Positions 15,675 to 24,083 of a DNA stretch of 24,416 nt are shown piece after piece. Location of the stretch: contig JAEDMD010000006.1 in assembly GCA_016303195.1 (NCBI GenBank), positions 1-24,416 of the forward strand. The letters are read 5' to 3'. This stretch comes from Oscillospiraceae bacterium (GTDB lineage: Bacteria > Bacillota > Clostridia > Oscillospirales > Ruminococcaceae). The notes beneath the pieces are model-generated. The model made no database searches, was not told where the DNA came from, and worked only from the letters and a program-made list of their open reading frames with translations. The position numbers and the translations under genes are program-made. Position 1 is the first letter of the stretch. Each line of letters starts with the position of its first letter.

Positions 15675-17084
15675 ATGAGTAATGATTCAAAAGCACTTAA
15701 ATCAGGCATATGGTATACAGCCGCAAATTTTCTGACGAAAAGCATTGGTATCATAACTACGCCCATATTCGCACGACTCCTCACCAAAAATGAAGTCGGC
15801 GCATACGGCAACTATACCTCATGGCTTGCTGTCATGATAATCCTCGTTACCTTCAATCTGGAAAGCACATTCATAAGTGCGAAGTACGAATATGAAAAGG
15901 ATTTCGATTCATACGTCAGCACAATGGCGCTTTTCAGCGGTACATCGGCTTTGGTCTGGACACTGCTGTTCCATATCTTTTCGGAATTTGCCGTCGCTAA
16001 GATGAACATTGACATGACGTACATCAACTGTATGTGTATGTATCTTTTCTTCCTGCCGATGGTCAATCTCTTTCAGGCAAGGGAACGTTACAGGTTCGGC
16101 TATAAGAAATCAGTCCTTATAAGCTGTCTCATAACCGTCGGAACGGCTTTGCTTTCTGTTCTGCTGGTGCTGAATCTGGAGAACAGGCTGACAGGACGAG
16201 TTTTCGGAAGCGCCATCCCGACAATTGTAATAGGCTGTGTGCTGGCTGTGGCACTCTTTAAGTCAGGACATAACTTCAAGCTGGAATACATAAAATATGC
16301 TATTCCCATATGCCTGCCGTTCATTCCTCATCTGCTGTCAATGTCTTTCCTGAATTCGCTGGATAAGATGATGATAACGGATATCCGTGGCGAGGAGGAA
16401 AACGCACTTTACACAATTGCCTATCAGTGCAGTTCTGTGGTGACTATCCTCGTTACATCGCTTAATACAGCATTTGCCCCGTGGCTGGGCGAAAAGCTGC
16501 ATGAGGATTCTTTTGAGGAGATACGTAAATTCTCGAAAAAATATGTCCTTATTTTCTGCTTCTTTGCAGTGGGGATAATGCTTATTTCCCCCGATATCAT
16601 GATGATAATGGGCGGAAAGCCGTATATGGAAGCTGAATATGTAATGCCTCCCGTTATGCTGGGATGCGTTTGTCAGTTCGTTTATACGATGTACGTAAAT
16701 GTTGAACAGTTCAAGAAAAAGACCATCGGAATGGCGATAGCAAGCGTTTCGGCGGCGGCTATCAACTACGGACTCAATTACGTGCTTATCCCGAAATACG
16801 GATATATCGCAGCAGCCTACACTACACTCGTCAGCTTCATCTGGCTGCTGACAGTTCATATGCTTCTTGTTCGTTTCATAGGTTACAGCAAGACCTATCC
16901 GAATAAATTCATAATCAGCGTTGTCGGTGCGGCAGCGGTGATAACAGTCGGCATCAATGCTTTGTATAAGCTGCCGGTCATCAGATACTCGATCATAGTT
17001 GTTTACGGCTGTGTATTTTTATATGGAGTATACAAGTTCAAGGATGTTATTTTGAAATTAGTAAAGAAAAAGGTTTCTAAGTGA
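15675..17084 (+). CDS. Wzx-like oligosaccharide flippase (MOP/PST family)
   Basis: This 469-aa polytopic membrane protein would export undecaprenyl-linked repeat units. The N-terminus has the pattern usual for polysaccharide flippases: a short polar start, then LKSGIWYTAANFLTKSIGII and TTPIFARLLTKNEVGAYGNY. The rest holds roughly a dozen to fourteen hydrophobic segments and a PxYGYIAAAYTTL segment late in the protein. AAGGAA lies nine nt before the ATG. It sits 28 nt after the polymerase gene and 14 nt before legB; the wzy-wzx pair marks the operon as a Wzx/Wzy-dependent system. The exact lipid-linked substrate cannot be read. Confidence 0.87.
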   Translation: MSNDSKALKSGIWYTAANFLTKSIGIITTPIFARLLTKNEVGAYGNYTSWLAVMIILVTFNLESTFISAKYEYEKDFDSYVSTMALFSGTSALVWTLLFHIFSEFAVAKMNIDMTYINCMCMYLFFLPMVNLFQARERYRFGYKKSVLISCLITVGTALLSVLLVLNLENRLTGRVFGSAIPTIVIGCVLAVALFKSGHNFKLEYIKYAIPICLPFIPHLLSMSFLNSLDKMMITDIRGEEENALYTIAYQCSSVVTILVTSLNTAFAPWLGEKLHEDSFEEIRKFSKKYVLIFCFFAVGIMLISPDIMMIMGGKPYMEAEYVMPPVMLGCVCQFVYTMYVNVEQFKKKTIGMAIASVSAAAINYGLNYVLIPKYGYIAAAYTTLVSFIWLLTVHMLLVRFIGYSKTYPNKFIISVVGAAAVITVGINALYKLPVIRYSIIVVYGCVFLYGVYKFKDVILKLVKKKVSK

Positions 17085-17086
17085 TC

Positions 17087-17092
17087 AGGAGG
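17087..17092 (+). promoter_or_regulatory. Ribosome binding site fixing the legB start at ATG 17099
   Basis: A perfect AGGAGG ends six nt before ATG 17099. The in-frame GTG at 17081, which overlaps the flippase stop, would place this site inside the gene, so 17099 is preferred. Confidence 0.8.
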
Positions 17093-17098
17093 TTCAAT

Positions 17099-18307
17099 AT
17101 GTTTGAAATTTCATCATTCATTTCAAAGTTTGTGACAAAAAGACCCGAATCAATGTTTCTGGGAGATATTGAAGCAAACAGGGAAAAGCTCACTGAAAAG
17201 ATCGAAGGCAAGAGCGTTCTTGTCATCGGCGGTGCAGGAAGTATCGGAAGCTCATATATAAAGGCTATCCTTCCTTTCAGACCAAAGACTCTCGTAGTTG
17301 TTGATATCAACGAGAATGCACTGGCTGAGCTTACAAGAGATCTCAGAAGTACAGAGGGTATGTATGTGCCTGATGATTATATCCCTTATCCTATGGATTT
17401 CGCATCAAGCGTTTTCAGAAAGATGTTCATTGCAAGAGGCGGTTTCGATATCGTTGCAAACTTCTCCGCTCACAAGCACGTCCGCAGTGAAAAGGACATC
17501 TATTCCGTTGAGGCGCTTATCAGAAACAATGTCCTCAATGCAAAGATACTCCTTGATCTTCTTGAACAGTATCCGCCTGAGGAATACTTCTGCGTATCCA
17601 CCGACAAGGCCGCAAACCCTGTTAACATCATGGGCGCAAGCAAGCGTATCATGGAAGATCTCATCTTCTCATACTCGGATAAATTCCCTGTAAAGACCGC
17701 AAGATTCGCAAACGTTGCATTCTCAAACGGCTCACTGCCCGCAGGCTTCCTTGCAAGAATATCAAAGCTCCAGCCGCTCAGCGCTCCTTCCGATGTAAAG
17801 CGTTATTTCGTTTCACCTGAGGAGAGCGGACAGATCTGTATGCTTTCATGTATGCTCGGAAACAACCGTGAGATCTTCTTCCCTAAGCTGGAAGAATCAC
17901 AGATGATGACATTCGATTCCATCGCTACAAATCTCCTTAAAGAACACGGCTACGAAGTTCTCCGCTGCGATTCTGACGAAGCTGCGATCAGGGAAGCTAA
18001 GAACCTCAGAAACGGAAGCCTTAAATATCCCGTACACTACGCTGTTTCCAACACCTCAGGCGAAAAGTCCTTCGAGGAGTTCTATACAGAGGCTGAGACA
18101 CTGGATATGGACAGACTTTCTGCTCTCGGCATAATCACTGACAAGGATATCCCAAGCCGTAATAATCTGGAAGTGCTTTTCAACAAGCTGACAGACGTTT
18201 TCGCAAAGGATTCCACATCAAAGGAAGAAGTCGTTGATATCATCAAGTCGTATCTTCCTAACTTTGAGCATATCGAAAAGGGCAAATCCCTTGACAGCAA
18301 AATGTAA
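17099..18307 (+). CDS. legB: LegB-type NDP-GlcNAc 4,6-dehydratase (CapD/PglF-like)
   Basis: This 402-aa soluble SDR probably dehydrates GDP-GlcNAc to the 4-keto-6-deoxy sugar, the first committed step to legionaminic acid. It shows GGAGSIG (44-50) for NAD, the NFSAHKHV segment, STDKA (167-171) and NIMGASKR (176-183). There the usual catalytic Tyr is Met178, as is normal for the PglF/CapD/LegB branch; Lys182 is retained. It lacks the N-terminal membrane spans of CapD and PglF, as expected for a soluble LegB. The GDP- rather than UDP-linked substrate is inferred from the ptmE gene two positions downstream. It lies 18 nt before legC. Confidence 0.85.
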   Translation: MFEISSFISKFVTKRPESMFLGDIEANREKLTEKIEGKSVLVIGGAGSIGSSYIKAILPFRPKTLVVVDINENALAELTRDLRSTEGMYVPDDYIPYPMDFASSVFRKMFIARGGFDIVANFSAHKHVRSEKDIYSVEALIRNNVLNAKILLDLLEQYPPEEYFCVSTDKAANPVNIMGASKRIMEDLIFSYSDKFPVKTARFANVAFSNGSLPAGFLARISKLQPLSAPSDVKRYFVSPEESGQICMLSCMLGNNREIFFPKLEESQMMTFDSIATNLLKEHGYEVLRCDSDEAAIREAKNLRNGSLKYPVHYAVSNTSGEKSFEEFYTEAETLDMDRLSALGIITDKDIPSRNNLEVLFNKLTDVFAKDSTSKEEVVDIIKSYLPNFEHIEKGKSLDSKM

Positions 18308-18325
18308 TGAAAGAAGGATATTGAA

Positions 18326-19516
18326 ATGGGACGTTTTATACCTTTGTGTATCCCTAATTTTGAGGGAAATGAAAGAAAATATGTTGACGATGCCATAGAT
18401 CAGGGCTGGGTATCAACAGGCGGTGCTTACATCACAAAGCTGGAGGAGGAAATGGCTAAGTTCCTCCACACAGACAATGTTGCTGCCTGCCAGAGCGGTA
18501 CTTCCGCACTTCACCTTTCACTGGTGCAGAGCGGTGTTCAGCCGGGAGATGTTGTACTCGTTCCGCCGCTTACATTCATTGCGGCTGTAAACCCTGTAAA
18601 GTATCAGTTCGCACAGCCGATATTCATCGACTGCGATGACAGTTTCTGCATGGACCCTGTAAAGCTCCGTGAATTCTGCGAGCAGGAGTGCGATTTCGCT
18701 GACGGAAAGCTCACATACAAGGCTAACGGCGCACAGGTAAAGGCACTTGTTGTTGTTCACGTATTCGGAAATATGGCTGATATGGAATCCATCATGGATA
18801 TCGCTCACAAGTACGGCATCAAGGTCATCGAGGATGCTACCGAGGCTCTCGGAACTTGCTACACAAGCGGAAGATACGCAGGCAAGTATGCAGGTACTAT
18901 CGGCGATTTCGGCGCATTTTCATTCAACGGCAACAAGATAATCACAACAGGCGGCGGCGGTGCTGTTACAGCAAATAAGTCCGAAACTGTTGACCATATC
19001 CGTTTCCTTTCAACACAGGCTAAGACCGATCCCCATTACTACATCCATGACGAGATCGGATACAATTACCGTATGACCAATATTCAGGCCGCTCTCGGCG
19101 TTGCGCAGATGGAGGAGCTTCCTGAGTTCATCCGCCGCAAGCAGGCAAATTTCGACAAGTACGCAAAGCTGTTCGAGAACTATGAGCTTGGCGAGATCGT
19201 TCCTTTCCGTGAGGGCATCTCATCCAACAAGTGGTTCTACTCTCTCAAGATCAACAGAGAGCGCATCACAGCAGAAATGCGTGAGATAATCACAAGACTT
19301 CAGGACAATGGCATACAGACACGAGCTATCTGGGGTCTTATCAATGAGCAGAAGCCGTATCTCAATGAGACAACATACAAACTCGAAAAAGCTCCTTACT
19401 ACGCTGAGAGGATACTCAATATCCCGTCAAGCACACAGATAACCGATGAGGAGATCGAGACTGTCGTTTCTGAGATAAAGAAACTTTTTGAGGAACTGGA
19501 CAATGGTAAAAACTGA
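18326..19516 (+). CDS. legC: LegC-type PLP-dependent sugar aminotransferase (DegT/DnrJ/EryC1/StrS)
   Basis: This 396-aa cytosolic aminotransferase would aminate C4 of the LegB product, giving the 4-amino-4,6-dideoxy sugar. Fold-type I features are visible: CQSGTSALHL (55-64) binding PLP phosphate, Asp170 in VIEDATEALG contacting the pyridine nitrogen, and the Schiff-base Lys204 in FSFNGNKIITTGGGG. NYRMTNIQAALG and the C-terminal LNIPSS segment are also typical of the family. An AAGGA-type site lies upstream of the ATG. The last 14 nt overlap ptmE, suggesting coupled translation. Close relatives serve bacillosamine and perosamine pathways; the neighbours point to legionaminate. Confidence 0.88.
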   Translation: MGRFIPLCIPNFEGNERKYVDDAIDQGWVSTGGAYITKLEEEMAKFLHTDNVAACQSGTSALHLSLVQSGVQPGDVVLVPPLTFIAAVNPVKYQFAQPIFIDCDDSFCMDPVKLREFCEQECDFADGKLTYKANGAQVKALVVVHVFGNMADMESIMDIAHKYGIKVIEDATEALGTCYTSGRYAGKYAGTIGDFGAFSFNGNKIITTGGGGAVTANKSETVDHIRFLSTQAKTDPHYYIHDEIGYNYRMTNIQAALGVAQMEELPEFIRRKQANFDKYAKLFENYELGEIVPFREGISSNKWFYSLKINRERITAEMREIITRLQDNGIQTRAIWGLINEQKPYLNETTYKLEKAPYYAERILNIPSSTQITDEEIETVVSEIKKLFEELDNGKN

Positions 19517-20576
19517 GATAGAGAAGTTCATCGCATCAAAGGATGTTACCGTAGTTGAGGCAATGAAGCTCATTGACATCAATACTCACGGCATCATCTA
19601 CATTGCCGATGAAAACAGAAAGCTGACAGGAAGCCTGTCCGACGGAGATATCCGCAGATGGATAATCCGCACAGGCGACCTTAACGGAAAAGCCGGGCTT
19701 ATGATGAACAGAAACCCTAAGTCGGTATTCGAGAGCGAAAGACGTTCGGGCGCTTCATTCATGAAAAGCTCAAAGATACATTCCGTTCCTGTTGTTGACG
19801 AACAGCTCAGGATAGTTGATATCCTTTTCGATGATGAGACAGAAGCATCGGAGGTTTCTTCTTCGGGACTTGCAGGTACTCCTGTTATCATCATGGCAGG
19901 CGGTAAGGGCACAAGACTTTACCCCTATACAAAGATACTTCCGAAGCCCCTTATCCCTATCGGAGATATCCCGATACTGGAGCGTATCATAAATCGTTTC
20001 ACACGATGCGGTGCAAATGATTTCTACCTTACAGTTAACTATAAGAAGGAAATGATAAAGTCCTACTTCAAGGAACTCGCTCCTTCTTATGATATAACCT
20101 ACGTTGAAGAAAGCAAGCCTCTGGGTACAGCAGGAAGCATAAAGCTGATAGAGAAGAAGTTTGACCGCTCTGTCATCATCACAAACTGCGACATCCTCAT
20201 CGAGGCTGATTACGAAAAGGTGCTTGCATACCATAATGAATCGGGAAATGCTCTCACCATCGTTTCTTCACTGAAAAATGTGACCATACCTTACGGAGTG
20301 CTTCATTCATCCGAAAACGGCATCATCTCATCAATGGAGGAAAAGCCTCAGCTTTCCTATTTTATCAATACGGGAATGTATGTGCTTGACCCTCAGTATA
20401 TCGAGAAGATACCCGATGATACATTCTATCACATGACTCATCTGGCAGATCAGCTTATGAGCGACGGTCTTAAAGTCGGAATGTACCCCATCAGCGAGAA
20501 TTCCTTCCTTGATATGGGAGAATTCGAGGAAATGAAGAAGATGGAAGAACGCATCAACAGCGGTTCTGTTTCGTAA
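19503..20576 (+). CDS. ptmE: PtmE-type GlcNAc-1-P guanylyltransferase with N-terminal CBS pair
   Basis: This 357-aa cytosolic enzyme has two parts. Residues about 1-115 are a tandem CBS pair (HGIIYIADENRKLTGSLSDGD and HSVPVVDEQLRIVDILF segments), a nucleotide-sensing module. Residues about 122-350 are a sugar-nucleotidyltransferase with MAGGKGTRLYPYTKILPKPL, a central NCDILI metal site and a late GEFEEM. This CBS-plus-transferase layout is the one known for Campylobacter PtmE, which makes GDP-GlcNAc for legionaminic acid. The start ATG 19503 has AGGAA seven nt upstream; an in-frame TTG at 19488 is rejected. It overlaps legC by 14 nt. GlcNAc-1-P is presumably supplied by housekeeping GlmU and GlmM. 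Confidence 0.85.
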   Translation: MVKTEIEKFIASKDVTVVEAMKLIDINTHGIIYIADENRKLTGSLSDGDIRRWIIRTGDLNGKAGLMMNRNPKSVFESERRSGASFMKSSKIHSVPVVDEQLRIVDILFDDETEASEVSSSGLAGTPVIIMAGGKGTRLYPYTKILPKPLIPIGDIPILERIINRFTRCGANDFYLTVNYKKEMIKSYFKELAPSYDITYVEESKPLGTAGSIKLIEKKFDRSVIITNCDILIEADYEKVLAYHNESGNALTIVSSLKNVTIPYGVLHSSENGIISSMEEKPQLSYFINTGMYVLDPQYIEKIPDDTFYHMTHLADQLMSDGLKVGMYPISENSFLDMGEFEEMKKMEERINSGSVS

Positions 20577-20589
20577 CGGGAGTTGCATA

Positions 20590-21216
20590 ATGAGCAGAAA
20601 AATAGTTCTTATCGGCGGAGGCGGTCACTGTAAATCGGTTCTGGATACACTTCTGAGAAACAATGAACATGATGAGATAGTGATAACCGATAACGATATC
20701 CCCGTCGGTACTGAAATAATGGGATGCAAAGTTGCAGGAAATGACGATGTTCTCCCTGAACTCCTGAAGGCAGGTTTCAGCGAGGCTTTCATTACTGTGG
20801 GAAGCATCAAGTCAACAAAGCTGAGGCATATCCTCTTTGACAAGGCATCGGCTGTGGGGTTCGATATGGTCAATATCATCGACATCTCGGCAGTTGTCTC
20901 AGAGTATGCTTCACTGGGAAAGGGCATTTTCATCGGAAAGAATTCCGTAGTGAATGCTGATGCAGTCATAGGCGATGCCGCTATAATCAATACCGCTTCG
21001 GTAATTGAACATGAATGCAGGATAGGTGACTTTACACACGTTTCTGTCGGCGCAAAGCTGTGCGGCAATGTGAGAGTCGGAAATGACTCCCTCATAGGCG
21101 CAGGTTCGGTAGTTATTCAGGGTGTAGAGATAGGAAACAGCGTTATCATCGGTGCAGGCAGTACCGTTATAGATAACGTGGCTGACATGACAACTAAAGT
21201 CGGTCTTGTCAAGTAG
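20590..21216 (+). CDS. legH: LegH-type sugar N-acetyltransferase (PglD-like, left-handed beta-helix)
   Basis: This 208-aa cytosolic acetyltransferase would N-acetylate the LegC product using acetyl-CoA. The N-terminal third is a PglD_N Rossmann-like domain opening with LIGGGGHCKSVLDTLL. The rest is hexapeptide-repeat beta-helix (IGKNSVV, VIGDAAI, IGAGSVV, IGAGSTV). The expected catalytic His lies in the IEHECRIGDFTHVS segment. Length and layout match PglD, PerB and LegH. GGGAG is about seven nt upstream of the ATG, and the gene starts 13 nt after ptmE. Specificity is assigned from position in the seven-gene leg set. Confidence 0.87.
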   Translation: MSRKIVLIGGGGHCKSVLDTLLRNNEHDEIVITDNDIPVGTEIMGCKVAGNDDVLPELLKAGFSEAFITVGSIKSTKLRHILFDKASAVGFDMVNIIDISAVVSEYASLGKGIFIGKNSVVNADAVIGDAAIINTASVIEHECRIGDFTHVSVGAKLCGNVRVGNDSLIGAGSVVIQGVEIGNSVIIGAGSTVIDNVADMTTKVGLVK

Positions 21217-21221
21217 TTTTT

Positions 21222-21227
21222 GAGGTG
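21222..21227 (+). promoter_or_regulatory. Ribosome binding site implying a TTG start for legI
   Basis: GAGGTG lies six nt before TTG 21234. The earlier in-frame GTG at 21225 is part of this site itself and has no upstream Shine-Dalgarno, so TTG 21234 is the better start. Confidence 0.65.
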
Positions 21228-21233
21228 ATAGAT

Positions 21234-22229
21234 TTGGGTAGAACATTGATAATTGCAGAAGCAGGTGTCAATCATAACGGCAGTCTCGAAATTGCTAAGG
21301 AACTTGTAAGAACTGCAAAGGAATGCGGTGCTGATATAGTAAAATTCCAGACAGCAAAGCTGGACTCACTTGTTTCAAAACACGCTGAAATGGCGGATTA
21401 TCAGAAAAAGAACATCGGCAAGGAAGAATCCCAGAAGGAAATGCTCAGCAAGCTGCTCCTCAGCTATGATGATTTTACCGAGCTTGCTGATTATTGCAGA
21501 GAAGTCGGAATAATGTTCCTTTCCACTCCCTTTGACATCGACAGCATCCGTTTCCTTGACCCTATGCAGGATATATGGAAAGTCCCGTCAGGCGAGATAA
21601 CCAATTATCCCTACCTTGTCGAGATAGCAAAAACAGGCAAGAAAGTCATTATCTCAACAGGAATGTGCGAAATGCCTGAGATAGAAGCGGCGCTGGATGT
21701 GCTGAAAAGCAACGGTACAAGCGATATCACTGTCCTGCACTGTACAACAGAATATCCTGCACCTTTCGATGAGGTGAATCTCAATGTCATGAGTACATTG
21801 AAGAAGGAATTCGGTTTCCCTGTGGGATATTCAGACCATACAAAAGGCATAGAAGTGCCCATAGCCGCTGTTGCACTGGGCGCAGAGGTAATCGAAAAGC
21901 ACTTCACCCTTGACAGGAACATGGAAGGCCCTGACCATAAGGCAAGCCTTGAACCATCGGAGCTTAAAGCAATGGTGGACGGCATAAGAAATATCGAGAA
22001 GGCTCTTGGAACAGGCGAAAAGAAGCCTTCTGCCATAGAAATGAAGAACCGTCTCGTTGCCAGAAAGAGTATTGTCGCTCTTAGGGACATAAAGGCAGGC
22101 GAGGTATTCACTGCTGAAAATCTGACCACAAAGCGTCCGGGAAGCGGAATATCTCCTATGCGCTGGAATGAGATCATCGGTCAGACTGCAAAACGTGATT
22201 TTTCGGAAGATGAGTTGATAGAAATATGA
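21234..22229 (+). CDS. legI: LegI: N,N-diacetyllegionaminic acid synthase (NeuB family, TTG start)
   Basis: This 331-aa cytosolic enzyme condenses phosphoenolpyruvate with the 6-deoxy-mannose-type sugar made by LegG to give legionaminic acid. NeuB-family marks: EAGVNHNG (9-16), VKFQT (36-40), STPFD, the KVPSGE and STGM segments, CTTEYPAP, GYSDHT and EKHFTLDRN...GPDH. The last 60 or so residues form the SAF (antifreeze-like) domain (VARKSIVA, IKAGEVFTAENL, KRPGSGI). Sequence cannot separate the Neu, Leg and Pse synthases here; the seven-gene context favours legionaminate. It overlaps legG by four nt. Confidence 0.88.
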   Translation: MGRTLIIAEAGVNHNGSLEIAKELVRTAKECGADIVKFQTAKLDSLVSKHAEMADYQKKNIGKEESQKEMLSKLLLSYDDFTELADYCREVGIMFLSTPFDIDSIRFLDPMQDIWKVPSGEITNYPYLVEIAKTGKKVIISTGMCEMPEIEAALDVLKSNGTSDITVLHCTTEYPAPFDEVNLNVMSTLKKEFGFPVGYSDHTKGIEVPIAAVALGAEVIEKHFTLDRNMEGPDHKASLEPSELKAMVDGIRNIEKALGTGEKKPSAIEMKNRLVARKSIVALRDIKAGEVFTAENLTTKRPGSGISPMRWNEIIGQTAKRDFSEDELIEI

Positions 22230-23368
22230 AGAAGATCGCAGTTGTTACAGCTACAAGAGCGGAGTACGGCATACTTACTCCGCTCATAAAAGCAATAAAC
22301 GATGATGATGAACTGGAGCTTGAACTTATAGTTACAGGAACTCATTTATCTGAAAAGCATGGAAATACCATAAAATTCATCAGAAACGACGGATTCCCCA
22401 TTGCCCACGAACTGCCGATACTGGAGGACGGAAATACGCCTTATGATATATCGGTAACGATGGCGAATGCACTGCTGAGAACAGCGGAATGTCTGAGAGA
22501 TGACAGACCCGACATGATGGTCATTCTCGGAGACAGAACGGAAATGCTTGGAATTGCGGCAGCGGCAATGAATGAGCGTATCCCTATCGCACATCTTCAC
22601 GGCGGAGAGGTGACAGAGGGAGCAGTTGATGATTGTGTGCGCCATGCATTGTCAAAAATGAGCTATCTGCATTTTACTTCGACGGAGGTTTACCGCAGAC
22701 GAGTTATACAGCTTGGTGAAGACCCTGAGAGAGTATTCTTCGTGGGCGCACTGAGTACCGAAAACATCCTTAAAGCACCGCTTTTCAGCGAGTCTGAGAT
22801 AAGAAGCGAGATCGGCATACCTGAGAATATGCCTTATTCAGTAGTCACATTCCATCCTGTGACCCTCGAAGCCGATTCTGCAAGACAGCAGACACTTGAA
22901 CTTTGCAGGGCTATGGAGGAGTGCAGTGAGAATTATTATCTCATTACTATGGCTAATGCGGATGCAGGCGGAGACATGGTAAACAAGCTCCTCGGCGAAT
23001 TTGCTGACAGTCACGGAAATGTCAAGCTGGTCTCATCACTGGGAATGAAAAGATATCTCAGCGCTGTGAAGTATTGCAGTTTCGTTCTGGGAAATTCATC
23101 AAGCGGGATCATAGAAGCCCCTGTTCTGGGAGCGCCTACGGTGAATATCGGTGACCGTCAGAAAGGCAGACTTATGGCTGATACCATCATCAACTGTGAG
23201 CCTGACAGCGGAAGCATCGCTGAGGCGATACATACTGCGGAAACAGCAGAGCATCATTCAACTCTCATGTACGGCGACGGAAGCACATCCGAAAAGATCA
23301 TCGCTGTTATAAAAGATGTGCTGATGAATGATAAAGTTGATCTGAAGAAAAAATTTTACGATATATGA
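22226..23368 (+). CDS. legG: LegG: hydrolysing NDP-sugar 2-epimerase (NeuC family)
   Basis: This 380-aa cytosolic enzyme would remove GDP and invert C2, giving 2,4-diacetamido-2,4,6-trideoxy-mannose for LegI. NeuC/LegG signatures are present: VTATRAEYG near the N-terminus, LGDRTEMLG, HLHGGEVTEGAVDD, a VTFHPVTLE segment and GNSSSGIIEAP with GDRQKGR for nucleotide binding. A NeuC-type epimerase instead of a PseG-type nucleotidase argues against pseudaminic acid. LegB, LegC, PtmE and LegH argue against plain N-acetylneuraminic acid. The start forms an ATGA overlap with legI. Confidence 0.88.
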   Translation: MKKIAVVTATRAEYGILTPLIKAINDDDELELELIVTGTHLSEKHGNTIKFIRNDGFPIAHELPILEDGNTPYDISVTMANALLRTAECLRDDRPDMMVILGDRTEMLGIAAAAMNERIPIAHLHGGEVTEGAVDDCVRHALSKMSYLHFTSTEVYRRRVIQLGEDPERVFFVGALSTENILKAPLFSESEIRSEIGIPENMPYSVVTFHPVTLEADSARQQTLELCRAMEECSENYYLITMANADAGGDMVNKLLGEFADSHGNVKLVSSLGMKRYLSAVKYCSFVLGNSSSGIIEAPVLGAPTVNIGDRQKGRLMADTIINCEPDSGSIAEAIHTAETAEHHSTLMYGDGSTSEKIIAVIKDVLMNDKVDLKKKFYDI

Positions 23369-23383
23369 TATAAAGGAGCAAAA

Positions 23384-24067
23384 ATGAGAACATTATTTCT
23401 TATTCCTGCCCGTGGCGGAAGCAAGGGTATCCCCCACAAGAATATCAAGGAATTAGCAGGAAAACCGCTTATCTGTTACAGCATAGAGGCTGCACGTGGA
23501 GTTACAGGCGATGAAAATATATGTGTTTCCACCGATGACGAGGCTATCATAGAATGTGTTGAGAAAACAGGACTGAAAGTTCCCTTTGTAAGACCTGCGG
23601 AGCTGGCATCGGATACAGCAAGTTCAAATGATGTTATCTGCCATGCTATAAATTTCTACAAGGAAAAGAGCATAGAGTATGACAATGTCGTACTTCTCCA
23701 GCCTACTTCACCGCTCAGGACATCGGAGCAGATAAAGGAAGCAATGGCATTATACAGGGATGATATCGACATGGTAGTATCCGTCAAGGAGAATCTCTCA
23801 TCCGTTGTGCTGTTCAAGGAGAATGACAAGGGCTATCTTGAACACGCATTTGACGTAAGCAAGGGCGTTAGAAGACAGGATGCGCTGAAAATGTACGAAT
23901 ACAACGGCGCTATATATGTCATCAACTGCAAGTCGGTGCTTGAAAAGGGCATGGGCGGATTTGAGAAGATAATCAAGTATGTTATGTCGGAAGAAAGCTC
24001 GGTTGACATAGATAATATGCTCGACTGGTATTTCTGCGAAACATTGATAGAGCATCAGGAGAAGTGA
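23384..24067 (+). CDS. legF: LegF: CMP-legionaminic acid synthetase (NeuA/CMP-NeuAc synthetase family)
   Basis: This 227-aa cytosolic cytidylyltransferase activates the nonulosonate with CTP. The N-terminal IPARGGSKGIPHKNIKEL motif binds CTP; LLQPTSPLRTSEQI, a KMYEYNGAIY stretch and a late VDIDNMLDW segment complete the family pattern. It is the single-domain form, without the C-terminal hydrolase-like or acetylesterase domains found in some NeuA proteins. AAAGGAG lies five nt before the ATG. It is the last gene of the operon and is followed after 16 nt by a strong terminator. Confidence 0.9.
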   Translation: MRTLFLIPARGGSKGIPHKNIKELAGKPLICYSIEAARGVTGDENICVSTDDEAIIECVEKTGLKVPFVRPAELASDTASSNDVICHAINFYKEKSIEYDNVVLLQPTSPLRTSEQIKEAMALYRDDIDMVVSVKENLSSVVLFKENDKGYLEHAFDVSKGVRRQDALKMYEYNGAIYVINCKSVLEKGMGGFEKIIKYVMSEESSVDIDNMLDWYFCETLIEHQEK

Positions 24068-24083
24068 GATTATCCTGACAGAG

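Noticed and set aside
17099..24067. Assignment of the right-hand genes to pseudaminic acid or plain N-acetylneuraminic acid synthesis
   Set aside because: There is a NeuC-type hydrolysing epimerase and no PseG-like nucleotidase, and the dehydratase, aminotransferase, guanylyltransferase and acetyltransferase are not needed for Neu5Ac.
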